From positions 1 through 33,031 of the forward strand of contig JANLHE010000484.1 of assembly GCA_024653875.1 (NCBI GenBank): a DNA stretch of 33,031 nucleotides, given 5' to 3'. Source of the stretch: Acidobacteriota bacterium. GTDB lineage: Bacteria > Acidobacteriota > Vicinamibacteria > Vicinamibacterales > SCN-69-37. The notes under the pieces were generated by a model. It was not told the DNA's origin. It searched no databases and saw only the letters and a list, made by a program, of their open reading frames with translations. Below are positions 5,965 through 13,813 of this stretch, in pieces. Numbering within the stretch: position 1 is the stretch's first letter; each line of letters starts with the position of its first letter. Position numbers and translations under genes: made by a program.

Positions 5965-6123
5965 CTACGTGATCCCGAACGTGAGCACGTGCAGCAGCCC
6001 GTGCCCGATGGCCGGCAGCGCGTGCCAGAGATACAACAGCCCGTGCCACACCTCGACGCCGAGCCAGTAGCCGATGGCGCCGGACACGATCACGAGCCAC
6101 ACATATGGCGGGAGTTCAGGCAT
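5965..6123 (-). CDS. 52-aa hydrophobic membrane protein
   Basis: Starts at ATG 6123, sharing the A of the preceding TGA (TGATG), and ends with TAG immediately before the next ATG. Residues 7-50 are rich in Val, Leu, Trp, His and Gly. They could form one long or two short membrane helices (YVWLVIVSGAIGYWLGV, then GLLYLWHALPAIGHGLLHVL). The repeated His in the second half is unusual for a membrane helix. Possible holin or holin-like protein; no family recognised. Confidence 0.6.
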   Translation of the reverse strand: MPELPPYVWLVIVSGAIGYWLGVEVWHGLLYLWHALPAIGHGLLHVLTFGIT

Positions 6124-7196
6124 CAGAGAACGCTCCCATCTTCAAGCCGTGCGCCGTTGAGGTACCCGCTGACCGTGCGACCGTTGATCGTCGCGGATTG
6201 AATGCAACGCCCCTTCAGATCCCCGTAGAGTTCCGGTCGCCCTGACGGGTCGTTGAACTCCGCTTGCATGTCGTACTCCGCGACGACGAGCTTCTGCGTC
6301 GTCAGCGTGCCGAGCACGTCCTGAATGGCCCCGATGATGCCGCCCTGCTTCGGGCGCACGTCGAGCACGGCCGCGTTGACATCGAATTGCATGTAGTGGT
6401 AGTCGATCTTCCCGGTGGCCCACCGTTGAAAATCGAATCGGTTCCACACGTCGTACCGCTTCCCAGTGGCGTAGCCTTCGTTCTCGTCTGACCACCACGC
6501 GCACGCTTCGTTGATCCAATGCACGGCCACCTTGCACCCGCGCGCGTGCAGATATGGAGCCGCCCAGTTGATGTAGTCGCAGCAGTCGATTGGCGACATG
6601 CGCTGATCCATCTGCCAGGCGAGACAGCCGATCTTCATGCCCGCGGCGATCAGGTCGTCAATCCACAGCTTCAGTTCGTTGGGGTCCGGAGCCCCGTTGT
6701 CGATGGCGAGGTTGACGATGGGGAACGGGATGCGGGCCGCGCATTCACGGACGCTTTGTAGAGCTTCTTCCCTTGAGCAGGCCGGCGCGCCTTCCGCCGT
6801 CATGCGCCCCATCCATGCCGCCCGATGCAGGTCGATGTGCGTGTTGCCTGCGGCTACTAGTGCGTCGAGCATCTGATCGCCCGCGCCCTTCAACATGTAC
6901 TGGTAGTGAAACCAGGTCACGATGAACGACGGATCGAACGTGTTGCCGCCGACCTGCGGAAGTCCCGCCTTGCGCAACCCCATGACGTTGGCGCGATGAA
7001 AGTCGATGTCCACGCCGGGACGCACGAAGGGCAACGTCGGGTCGAAGGCGTCATGCGTCCAGCATCCGGCCTGCGGGTTGCCAGGCTGCGCCCCTGTCGG
7101 CTGCGGGAACGGCGGCAACAGCTCGCGCGGCGGCGGCGGCCACGGGCTAGGCCCGCCGCGTCCGAGCGCCGCGACGATGTTAGAAACCCGAGACAT
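6123..7196 (-). CDS. TIM-barrel glycosidase-like phage protein
   Basis: A 357-aa protein: a Pro-rich N-terminus (about 15-45, PSPWPPPP), then a region with a regular beta/alpha rhythm. Strand-like segments ending in acidic or aromatic residues recur (HIDLHRAAW, IVNLAIDNG, IGCLAWQMD, KVAVHWINEACAWW, DYHYMQFD, LVVAEYDMQA), as in glycoside hydrolases with a TIM barrel. Glu in HWINE and in VAEYD are candidate catalytic acids. The last 40 residues look like a short beta domain. Its place after the tail genes suggests a cell-surface or capsule-degrading virion or lysis enzyme. The glycosidase call is from pattern only. The start overlaps the previous gene by 17 nt. Confidence 0.5.
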   Translation of the reverse strand: MSRVSNIVAALGRGGPSPWPPPPRELLPPFPQPTGAQPGNPQAGCWTHDAFDPTLPFVRPGVDIDFHRANVMGLRKAGLPQVGGNTFDPSFIVTWFHYQYMLKGAGDQMLDALVAAGNTHIDLHRAAWMGRMTAEGAPACSREEALQSVRECAARIPFPIVNLAIDNGAPDPNELKLWIDDLIAAGMKIGCLAWQMDQRMSPIDCCDYINWAAPYLHARGCKVAVHWINEACAWWSDENEGYATGKRYDVWNRFDFQRWATGKIDYHYMQFDVNAAVLDVRPKQGGIIGAIQDVLGTLTTQKLVVAEYDMQAEFNDPSGRPELYGDLKGRCIQSATINGRTVSGYLNGARLEDGSVL

Positions 7197-8982
7197 CGAC
7201 GCCCGCGAACGTGTGGAAGTTGTCCGGCTCGCCGGGGTTCGCGCTGTTCACGGTCACGAGATCGCCCTTGACCGCAAACTGCTCAAACCGCCCGTCGGCG
7301 TTGCCGTCCGCGCCACGAACTGACCCGTCGCGCTCGACGGAGAACACGCCGCCGCCTCGCATGGACAGCCGCTGCTTGCCTGCCGCGGTGGACGGCCTTG
7401 TGCCGTCGTAGTGAATGACGCCTGCGATGTCAGCCATGAAAACTCCTCCAAGGAAAACGGGTTCGGGACTTGGTTCGGGATCGGGAATTGGATCTGGAAC
7501 AGGCACGGGCGCTGGCGTCGGCCCAGGAGTGGGCACGATCACGCCCAGATTAGGTAGGCCGTCGCTTGCCGCCAGCAGCCGGTCTACATATGGCGCGAGT
7601 TCCGGGTACGTCCCGATGCCGCCACTGCGGCCAGGGCCAGAGAAGCAGCCGATCAGCGTGACGGACGGGTGTCGGCGCACCACGTCGAACAAGGGCCGCT
7701 GGTGAGCCAAACACTCAGCGAGGCTCCACGTCGGCGGCGTTTGCACGTAGGACGGCCACGCCACAGCGAGACGCGGATGGACGCCCTCAAGGCGCGAGAG
7801 TTCGCGGTCAATCTCGGCCGGCGTGGCGGTCGGGTAACACTTGAGCATGAGGAAATCGCCCGACGTCGGCCAGACGCTCCGATCTGGGTAGGGGAACTCA
7901 TCCGAGTACCAGATCACTGGAACCCCGCGGCGATCCGCTATCTGTCGTGGGTCCCACGTTTGATACACGTCCGCGAAGATCGCGATCAGTTGTCCGACCG
8001 GCACGCTCGCCGCGCTCTCGAGATCGGCAATCACGGGCCGCGTCTTGTCGCGCACCGAGAACCACGGCACGCCGTCAGTGAGAATTTCGAAGTGCCCCGG
8101 CGCATCGAACGCGCCCGCGCCGGTTGTCACCTTGAAATAACCGACGCCGACCTTGCGGTTGAGCTTTGGCCACGCGGGAAACGGGATCGGTTGCGCGTCA
8201 GCCAGGCGCACACGCGCCCGCGTGATCGGCCCGACGTGGCCGGTGTTCCCCGACCAGCAGGCTTCGATCTCGCACGGCGCCGGCGACCAGAGCGCCAGCC
8301 CGAACGTCTCCCGCGTCGACAGGACAAAGCCTTTCGAGGCGTCCGAGAGCTGGTGCAACAGCAGCCGGTCGGATTGCGTGCCGTAGGCGATCCAGACCTC
8401 GCCGTCCACCTCGATCAGGGCCGGGCCGTAGGCGGGCTCAATCTGGGCCGGCGCCGGCAGGCCCGAGGCGCGGAGGATGTTCTGCCCGTCCGCGATCGTC
8501 CAGACGAAGCGCCCGCCGTCGAGGCAGGCGAACTGCCCGACCTGGACCCGCGCGTCCGGCAGCACGTAGGCCGGCTGGAGCTGGCCCGGCCGGTAGGCCG
8601 CGATGCCGCGATCTCCCTGATAGTCCACGACGACAAATGCGGTCCCGTCCGGAGCCATACCTAGAGCGGCGGCAGCGGGCAACCGGAGCGCCCACGGCGC
8701 ACGCACGCCACCATTCCCCGCCAGGAAGGCCAGCCACTGCCCCCCTCCCGCGTAGAGCGGCGAGCTGCCTTGCGGGTCCACGAGTTCATCCGACCCGCCC
8801 CAGAGCCCGCAGCGGTGCAGCGTGTCGTCCGCCGCCCGGTACACGATCGTCTCGTCGTCGAGCAGCGCAGGATCGCCCGCCGGCCCGCCGTGCAGCATCA
8901 GGAGTGCCCCATCCGGCGCGGCGATCTGCACGCCACTGCCGGCGTAGCCTGAGACCACGACGCCCGACCGGGTGACGTTCAC
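7180..8982 (-). CDS. Large beta-propeller-like and TIM-barrel-like surface protein
   Basis: A 600-aa protein. About residues 1-280 consist of short repeated beta-rich blocks with Gly/Asp turns (GVQIAAPDGALLML, QWLAFLAGNGG, GTAFVVVDYQGDRG, FVWTIADGQ), like a beta-propeller. Residues around 330-490 look like a TIM barrel (PVIADLES, VPVIWYSDEFPYPD, FLMLKCYP, RLAVAWPSY, TLIGCFSG). A Pro-rich linker (about 493-520, alternating PxP) joins a C-terminal beta domain of about 80 residues containing GVFSVERDGSVRGADGNADG. Such modular proteins act in host binding or polysaccharide cleavage. GTG start overlaps the previous stop (GTGA). The family is not recognised, and the domain calls are by eye. Confidence 0.5.
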   Translation of the reverse strand: MNVTRSGVVVSGYAGSGVQIAAPDGALLMLHGGPAGDPALLDDETIVYRAADDTLHRCGLWGGSDELVDPQGSSPLYAGGGQWLAFLAGNGGVRAPWALRLPAAAALGMAPDGTAFVVVDYQGDRGIAAYRPGQLQPAYVLPDARVQVGQFACLDGGRFVWTIADGQNILRASGLPAPAQIEPAYGPALIEVDGEVWIAYGTQSDRLLLHQLSDASKGFVLSTRETFGLALWSPAPCEIEACWSGNTGHVGPITRARVRLADAQPIPFPAWPKLNRKVGVGYFKVTTGAGAFDAPGHFEILTDGVPWFSVRDKTRPVIADLESAASVPVGQLIAIFADVYQTWDPRQIADRRGVPVIWYSDEFPYPDRSVWPTSGDFLMLKCYPTATPAEIDRELSRLEGVHPRLAVAWPSYVQTPPTWSLAECLAHQRPLFDVVRRHPSVTLIGCFSGPGRSGGIGTYPELAPYVDRLLAASDGLPNLGVIVPTPGPTPAPVPVPDPIPDPEPSPEPVFLGGVFMADIAGVIHYDGTRPSTAAGKQRLSMRGGGVFSVERDGSVRGADGNADGRFEQFAVKGDLVTVNSANPGEPDNFHTFAGVDVSGF

Positions 8983-9077
8983 TCTCGATCGTCCTTGCCG
9001 CCAAGGGCCAGCAAAATCCCGGCGATGCCGGCGAGCACCAGCAGCACCACGAGCCCGCCGATCGCGAACGTGCCCAT
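8979..9077 (-). CDS. 32-aa single-span membrane protein
   Basis: ATG 9077 follows AAGGA at about 6 nt, and its TGA overlaps the next GTG by four bases. The peptide is nearly all membrane helix (residues 4-27, FAIGGLVVLLVLAGIAGILLALGG) with a charged KDDRE tail. It could be a minimal holin or a membrane anchor in the lysis cassette, being two genes after the transglycosylase. A longer frame reaches 9176 but overlaps the preceding gene without need. Confidence 0.6.
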   Translation of the reverse strand: MGTFAIGGLVVLLVLAGIAGILLALGGKDDRE

Positions 9078-9078
9078 G

Positions 9079-9288
9079 TCAGTCCTTCCGTGCCGGCCCG
9101 CTGGCAGCCGCATGGCCGCAGTCCACGTTTTCTTCCTGCTCTTGTGGAGGCCAGTCTCCGCTTTCCATGCGCCCACTCATGACGCGCGTCACGTCGTAGA
9201 ACGCTTTGCGTAGCTGCGTATCGCGGACATACGAATAGCCGGGCACGATCTTCCCGTCCACGAGGCGGAAGGATTCCGTCAACGGCAT
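9079..9288 (-). CDS. Hypothetical protein
   Basis: A 69-aa soluble protein. ATG 9288 is preferred to an upstream GTG (9318), since AAGGA lies about 9 nt before it and the preceding gene's stop overlaps it as TGATG. The N-terminal half (FRLVDGKIVPGYSYVRDTQLRKAFYDVTRVMSG) looks structured; the C-terminal 25 residues are polar. No family recognised. Confidence 0.6.
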   Translation of the reverse strand: MPLTESFRLVDGKIVPGYSYVRDTQLRKAFYDVTRVMSGRMESGDWPPQEQEENVDCGHAAASGPARKD

Positions 9289-9464
9289 CACGCTTGATCC
9301 TTTGGCGGCTGGCCGCACTCGAAGGCATCCGCGATTTCCCGCAGGCGCGCGGACACGGCGGCGGGTTCTCCGCCTGCTACTGATCGCAGGATGCGGGCGA
9401 CTTCGCGCCTGACACCCCAGAGCACTTCGGGAATGCCGCGAACATCAATGTGCGCGTTGGCCAT
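9288..9464 (-). CDS. 58-aa hypothetical protein
   Basis: ATG 9464 shares its A with the stop of the transglycosylase gene (TGATG), and its own TGA overlaps the next ATG in the same way. This double coupling is the main evidence. The sequence is an amphipathic helical protein (VLWGVRREVARILRSVA, then AAVSARLREIADAFE). The function is unknown. Confidence 0.6.
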   Translation of the reverse strand: MANAHIDVRGIPEVLWGVRREVARILRSVAGGEPAAVSARLREIADAFECGQPPKDQA

Positions 9465-10000
9465 CACACATGCCTCCGGATGGCGTCCAGTCCCGCCAAA
9501 ACGTGCGCGGAGTACGCTTGCCCCGCCGTTCCCTCGGCACCGCCGCGGCCCGCGTTATAAGCCCCGAGCGCCTTCCGCACGTTGCCTTGTGCCCATTTCA
9601 GATGTGAGGCGAGATGCCGGCAGCCGAGATCAAGATTCAGATCCGGCTGCGTCAACTCCGGCAGGTACGGCACCTTGCATCCGAGTTCACGCGCGACGGC
9701 GCCCATGACTTGCATCAGGCCCCATGAAGCCTGTTGAGCTAGCCACTCGTTGTCTCTGTCTCCGGCGAGCACTGGAAAGTCCAACGGCGGCGTCTTGCTC
9801 GACGCTTCCGCCTGCGTCAACGCGCGGAACGGCTGATGCGTGCGGACGTTGTAGAGCCAGCGGTATTTCGGTTCAGGATTCCAGGCGAAGGGATTGCCGC
9901 CGCTCTCCACTTGCACGACCGCCTCGACCAGATCGGGCTCGAGGCTGTACGCCATCGCCGCGCCGACAATCAGCAGTCGCAGTTCTGCCTGTTCCATCAT
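9464..10000 (-). CDS. Lytic transglycosylase (endolysin or virion muralytic enzyme)
   Basis: A 178-aa SLT/goose-lysozyme-like domain that cleaves the MurNAc-GlcNAc bond of peptidoglycan. The family signatures are in order: catalytic E32 in VESGG, GLMQV at 94-98 and AYNAG at 147-151. No signal peptide is present, so export would depend on a holin, or it acts from the virion. Two adjacent ATGs occur (10000 and 9997); the first overlaps the previous stop (ATGA). Between residues 40 and 90 it has a longer insertion than minimal SLT domains. It lies directly after the XhlA-like gene, so an endolysin role is most likely. Confidence 0.88.
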   Translation of the reverse strand: MMEQAELRLLIVGAAMAYSLEPDLVEAVVQVESGGNPFAWNPEPKYRWLYNVRTHQPFRALTQAEASSKTPPLDFPVLAGDRDNEWLAQQASWGLMQVMGAVARELGCKVPYLPELTQPDLNLDLGCRHLASHLKWAQGNVRKALGAYNAGRGGAEGTAGQAYSAHVLAGLDAIRRHV

Positions 10001-10425
10001 TGGAGTTTCCCAAAGAATCCGAGGACCGCGACGGTGCTGGTGACTAACGCAATAGCCACGAGCACGATCGTTTTTAGGTCCGAGAACAATGTGCGCCGCC
10101 CGGCTTTCACTTCACTTTTCACGTCACTAACGTCGCGCTCGACGGCGGCAAGGCGCGGGGCGTGCCCGTTCAGCGTGGCCTCATGCTGGCGCACGCGCCC
10201 GTTCGTTTCTCTAACTTGCACGGTCAGATCATCGAGCCGTCGCGTCACTTCCTCGGAGCGCAACGAGTGCAGCTCGTCCGACTGGTTGAACCGCTGAATC
10301 AGTAGTTCGCGGAGCGCCGCAATCTCGTCCGTTTGCATGTCCCCCAACTTCCCCGCCAAACGCAAAGCCTCCACACTGATCGCCCTACCTATGGCGTCAG
10401 CGGGAGGCTCAATTCCCGTGCTCAA
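9997..10425 (-). CDS. XhlA-like coiled-coil protein with C-terminal membrane anchor
   Basis: A 142-aa protein with long heptad-patterned helices from about residue 30 to 105 (ALRELLIQRFNQSDEL, RLDDLTVQVRETNGRV, RLAAVERDVSDVKSEV). One C-terminal transmembrane helix follows (about 120-139, TIVLVAIALVTSTVAVLGFF). This is the plan of hemolysin XhlA and related phage lysis proteins, which sit in the membrane next to the endolysin gene. The TTG start at 10425 has a weak ribosome-binding site; ATG at 10338 (MQTDEI) preceded by GGGGAAG is an alternative. The gene starts just after a large inverted repeat, which may control it. Confidence 0.65.
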   Translation of the reverse strand: MSTGIEPPADAIGRAISVEALRLAGKLGDMQTDEIAALRELLIQRFNQSDELHSLRSEEVTRRLDDLTVQVRETNGRVRQHEATLNGHAPRLAAVERDVSDVKSEVKAGRRTLFSDLKTIVLVAIALVTSTVAVLGFFGKLQ

Positions 10426-10430
10426 CTTGG

Positions 10431-10493
10431 TTGCGTCCGCAGGGCCGAGCTGCCCCTTGTCGCCGGCTCATGAGACCGGCCGAGCGGACGCAA
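10431..10493. repeat. Nested inverted repeat between the fibre and lysis genes
   Basis: TTGCGTCCGC (10431-10440) is the exact reverse complement of GCGGACGCAA (10484-10493). Inside it, GCCGG (10462-10466) pairs with CCGGC (10476-10480), and CTC/GAG extends the inner stem around a two-base loop with one bulged A. The structure ends 6 nt before the TTG start of the XhlA-like gene. No T-run follows on the minus strand. An attenuator, RNA-processing site or translational control element are all possible. Confidence 0.65.
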
Positions 10494-10503
10494 TTGCTTG
10501 CCG

Positions 10504-10752
10504 CTACTGCTTCACAATCGTCAAGGCCTCGTCGTTCATCTGGTAGTTCGCGGCCGGGTCCAGCCCAAGCGTCTGCATGCACGCCACGACGGCCTGTGCC
10601 GCTTGCTGGTGCGCCTGCTGGGCCGCTTGCGCCTGCTGGACCGCCAGATTCGCCCGGCCGACCAGGGCGCTCAACTGCCAGTACTGCTCCTTGTGGAGCT
10701 TGATCGGCTTGGCCGGATCGGGCGCGTCGGTCGGTTTCTTCTCTTTCGCCAT
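10504..10752 (-). CDS. Small helical protein next to the tail fibre gene
   Basis: An 82-aa protein starting at ATG 10752, which overlaps the fibre stop (TGATG), with GAGGG about 8 nt upstream. Residues 25-65 form a Gln/Ala-rich helix (VGRANLAVQQAQAAQQAHQQAAQAVVACM) with coiled-coil character, flanked by a charged N-terminus and a polar tail. It may be a fibre-assembly chaperone or a minor virion protein by position, but no family is recognised. Confidence 0.7.
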   Translation of the reverse strand: MAKEKKPTDAPDPAKPIKLHKEQYWQLSALVGRANLAVQQAQAAQQAHQQAAQAVVACMQTLGLDPAANYQMNDEALTIVKQ

Positions 10753-12242
10753 CAGTGGACCCTCTGTATCTGGCGTTCCAGTTGAGCAAGGCGGGCGTCC
10801 ACGTCGCGGAACGCGAGCGCGTAGGTGCCGAGAATTGAAATCTCGTTCAGGCACGGCTCCTGCTGCGGGCCGGAGTTCTTAAGAAACCAGTCCGTCCGCT
10901 TCCGCCCCACATAGCCGGTGAATGTCTGCGGCGATTTGCCGTCTGGCGTGAGATAGCCTTTGGACTTGAACTCGTAGTCGCTGATTTCTGCGTCGATCAC
11001 GCGCCGGAGTGCGTCAGTTGGCGAGAGTCTCGGCGACCTAATATTGGCCTTGCGCTCGTACCAGCTCGTCTGATCGCCGACCACGGTTCCGCTGGTATCA
11101 GCCGGCGTGCCGTCCTCTTGCGGGGCATTTCCGCTGCCATTAACAATTCGGAGGTCTCCTGTCGCATCCACCCAGACGGCAGAGGTATTGCCGTCCAACC
11201 AGGTCATATATATCGCGCCTGCTGCTCCACTGCCGGACGAGTTGCGCCCGATCTCAATAAACGGCCCAGCCTTAGCACCAGTACCTCGTGCCGCGCTGCT
11301 AAGAGTAAGCGCCCAGCTCGCGCCAGACCAGCCGCCAATCTCTGCCCCTCCGCACACAAACTGAATCGCGTTGTTGCCGTCGCCGCTCTGGTAAATCCCC
11401 GTGTCGGTATCGAGCACGAAACTGTAGCCCGGCGCACCCACTGACCCGCGCGTGGCGAAGGTTTGCCCCGTCACGGTACTTGTCCCCGCTACGCTGATCG
11501 CCCCCGTGAACGTCGCCAACTGGCTCGCCCCGAACGTCACCGCCAGCGCGTTGCGGGAGTAGAGGCGGACGTCGCCAGAAGCGTGCAAAGCCCCGAGTGA
11601 CAAGCCGCCTACGGTGTCCGTGACGACCGCACCGCCGCTCGTGACTACATAGCCGGACGTGCTCTTGTTAGCCGAGAACGCCTGGATGTAAACATCGCCG
11701 CCGCTCGCTCCGGTGTTGGCGACTCGAAATTGTGCGTCGGCGTTCGCGCCGGTATTCGAGTTCAAGAGATCAAGCGCGTTCGCGCTGGTGCTCGACGCGC
11801 TGAACGCGTGCGTGCCTGCGCCGGAGACGGTGAGGAGGCCGCTGCTCGTCACCGCCCCCGCGTTCCACACGCCGGAGGTGATGGTGCCGACCGTGGCGAG
11901 ATTCGCCGCGCTCGTGATCGCCGCCTGGGTCGCGCCTGTGACCGTCGCCGCCGTGCCGCTGGCGTTGCCCGTCACGTTCCCGGTCAGCGGCCCGCTGAAT
12001 CCCGTCGCCGTCAAGACGCCCGTGCTCGCGTTGTACGTGATCCCCGCGTCCGTCTTCGGAGACAGATTCCCCGTGGCGCTTTCCCACAGCCCGACAAAGC
12101 ACGTCGCGGACGTCGAGTCAGCCACCGTGATCGTGCCCGAGACGTTGCCGCTGTACGTCAGGCCATCGTCGGTCAGGCCGGCAAGGGCCGCGTTCCAAAT
12201 CGCGGCTGTAATTAGCTCGCCGGTCGTGCGCGTGGTTGCCAT
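10752..12242 (-). CDS. Tail fibre with C-terminal S74-type intramolecular chaperone domain
   Basis: A 496-aa protein. Residues 1-390 are a low-complexity Gly/Thr/Ser/Ala-rich fibre shaft with repeats such as GPLTGNVTGNASGTAATVTGA, typical of trimeric fibres that bind the host. The last 105 residues resemble the peptidase S74 chaperone domain, which helps trimer folding and then cleaves itself off. The usual site SDxRLKxNI appears here as SWYERKANI (393-401), keeping the Ser and the Lys five residues later but replacing Asp with Trp. The C-terminus ends in the expected helix (AFRDVDARLAQLERQI). ATG overlaps the previous stop (TAATG). Confidence 0.8.
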   Translation of the reverse strand: MATTRTTGELITAAIWNAALAGLTDDGLTYSGNVSGTITVADSTSATCFVGLWESATGNLSPKTDAGITYNASTGVLTATGFSGPLTGNVTGNASGTAATVTGATQAAITSAANLATVGTITSGVWNAGAVTSSGLLTVSGAGTHAFSASSTSANALDLLNSNTGANADAQFRVANTGASGGDVYIQAFSANKSTSGYVVTSGGAVVTDTVGGLSLGALHASGDVRLYSRNALAVTFGASQLATFTGAISVAGTSTVTGQTFATRGSVGAPGYSFVLDTDTGIYQSGDGNNAIQFVCGGAEIGGWSGASWALTLSSAARGTGAKAGPFIEIGRNSSGSGAAGAIYMTWLDGNTSAVWVDATGDLRIVNGSGNAPQEDGTPADTSGTVVGDQTSWYERKANIRSPRLSPTDALRRVIDAEISDYEFKSKGYLTPDGKSPQTFTGYVGRKRTDWFLKNSGPQQEPCLNEISILGTYALAFRDVDARLAQLERQIQRVH

Positions 12243-13813
12243 TAGATGTACCCCAGCCGCGTCGTGACCCCAACCTCAGAGGCCCCAACCTGCCCAAGTA
12301 GCCAGTATTGGAGCGTGTCAGCCGGCGTCAGTCCCCAACTGCAATAGAGCAAATCGCCCGCGCCGATCTGGAGGCGCACGCTGTTGATGTAGTAGCCGTT
12401 CGTCGCGCTCGAGGACGGGATCACGTCCGTCAGTCCAGAGACGGTTTCGACCAATCCCACGCGCGTGCTGATGTCCGAGGTCAACGCGGCCGACATGAGC
12501 GCGGCCGTGTCGCTCGCATAAAACCCGACGCGATTCACGTAGGTCAGCGCGGAATCAAACAGGTGCAGCAACCACTCGGAGACCGCCTGCCCAAAGACCG
12601 GATCGGACTGGTACCACATGTCAAACGACAGGACGTGCTCGCCATAGGCCGTAATCGACGTGCTATCGCTCGACTCCATGAGGGCGTTTTCGTAGTCGTA
12701 GATTCCCTTGCCCCGACACTGAAGTTTCGTGATATAGCCCGCCGTGGCCCCGTTGTTGGTAATCGTGAATCGGGCCCCATTCCCGCCCAGCGCCGCCGTC
12801 ACGCTAAAGTCCGCGGTCAAGTCGGACCCGGTCCCATCGGCCGCCGAGTGCATCGTGTAGTCGGTGGTCGATACTGGCGAGACCATCGCGGTTCCGCCCA
12901 CGCGTGCGGCGCGCTGATTCGGATCGCGGTACGGCCCCAAGAGGACCAGCGTTTGCCCCGGCGCGATGCTGTTCGTGGTGGGCTGCTGGAGTGAGTACAG
13001 GACGGTCGTCGCCGCCGCGTCCACCTGGCGCGGATGGACGGTCACTTGCGTCTTGTTCAGCACGTCGCTCCGCAGCCGCGCCACGTCCATCTGGAGCATC
13101 GTGTTGTCGAACGTGACCGCGTTCGTCGTGTTGATCAGGCGGGTTTGCCGGTTCTCAAACACCAGCGTGCCGCCCTGTGTCGTGTCACCCTTGATGAAGA
13201 TGTAGCCTGGCTCGCTGACCGCCACGCGCTGAAACTCGCTCAGCGCCATCATGGATTCGTCGCGGGACGTATCGAGCGCGTACGGAAACGTGGACAAGCC
13301 GGTCGCGACCGATTGCGCGGCGGGCTGCGACGGGACCGCGGCCACGATGGTCGAAAATACCTGATCGCTGCGCTGGCCCACTTGGGTCGCGAGGCTGGTG
13401 ACTTTCCACCGCGCGGCCTCGTCCATCCAGTCAACCGCCGTGCAGAACACCCGGCGCCCGCGCGAGACCCCGGGCTCTGGCTGGATGCTGTCCAGCACGC
13501 CGCGGAACTTGTAATACGTCGTGCCGCTATACGTGATCGCCACGCGCACGCCGATCCCCAACCCGAACCCGCTCCGGACGTTGGCGTGGTTTGGGCTGTA
13601 GTAGCCGATCAGCCCAGCCGAGTTTGTGGCCATATTGTCAAGCACAAACGTGCAGTGGCCCGTCGAGGCGACCCGATCCAGCGCGGTCGCGCCTTGAATC
13701 CCGTAGTCAATCGTCAACCCGTCGCCCATGCGGACATCGGCCGCCACGTCGGTCCAGCCGCCGCCGACCCCGTTCAATTCGAGTTGCAGGGCCAGGGTAA
13801 TCGCGACACTCAT
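12242..13813 (-). CDS. Tail tip or baseplate protein
   Basis: A 523-aa beta-rich protein directly downstream of the tape measure gene (ATGA overlap), where siphoviruses encode distal tail or tail-associated hub proteins. The N-terminus (ITLALQLELNGVGGGWTDVAADVR, then FVLDNMATNSAG and ITYSGTTYYKFRGVLDSIQPE) resembles the hub domains of such proteins. Several WY-rich beta stretches follow. No enzymatic motif is seen. The assignment rests mainly on gene order and size. Confidence 0.65.
   Translation of the reverse strand: MSVAITLALQLELNGVGGGWTDVAADVRMGDGLTIDYGIQGATALDRVASTGHCTFVLDNMATNSAGLIGYYSPNHANVRSGFGLGIGVRVAITYSGTTYYKFRGVLDSIQPEPGVSRGRRVFCTAVDWMDEAARWKVTSLATQVGQRSDQVFSTIVAAVPSQPAAQSVATGLSTFPYALDTSRDESMMALSEFQRVAVSEPGYIFIKGDTTQGGTLVFENRQTRLINTTNAVTFDNTMLQMDVARLRSDVLNKTQVTVHPRQVDAAATTVLYSLQQPTTNSIAPGQTLVLLGPYRDPNQRAARVGGTAMVSPVSTTDYTMHSAADGTGSDLTADFSVTAALGGNGARFTITNNGATAGYITKLQCRGKGIYDYENALMESSDSTSITAYGEHVLSFDMWYQSDPVFGQAVSEWLLHLFDSALTYVNRVGFYASDTAALMSAALTSDISTRVGLVETVSGLTDVIPSSSATNGYYINSVRLQIGAGDLLYCSWGLTPADTLQYWLLGQVGASEVGVTTRLGYI

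Noticed and set aside
7669..8664. Long plus-strand open frame of about 330 codons
   Set aside because: Antisense to the 600-aa propeller-like gene, Arg-rich and without a ribosome-binding site.
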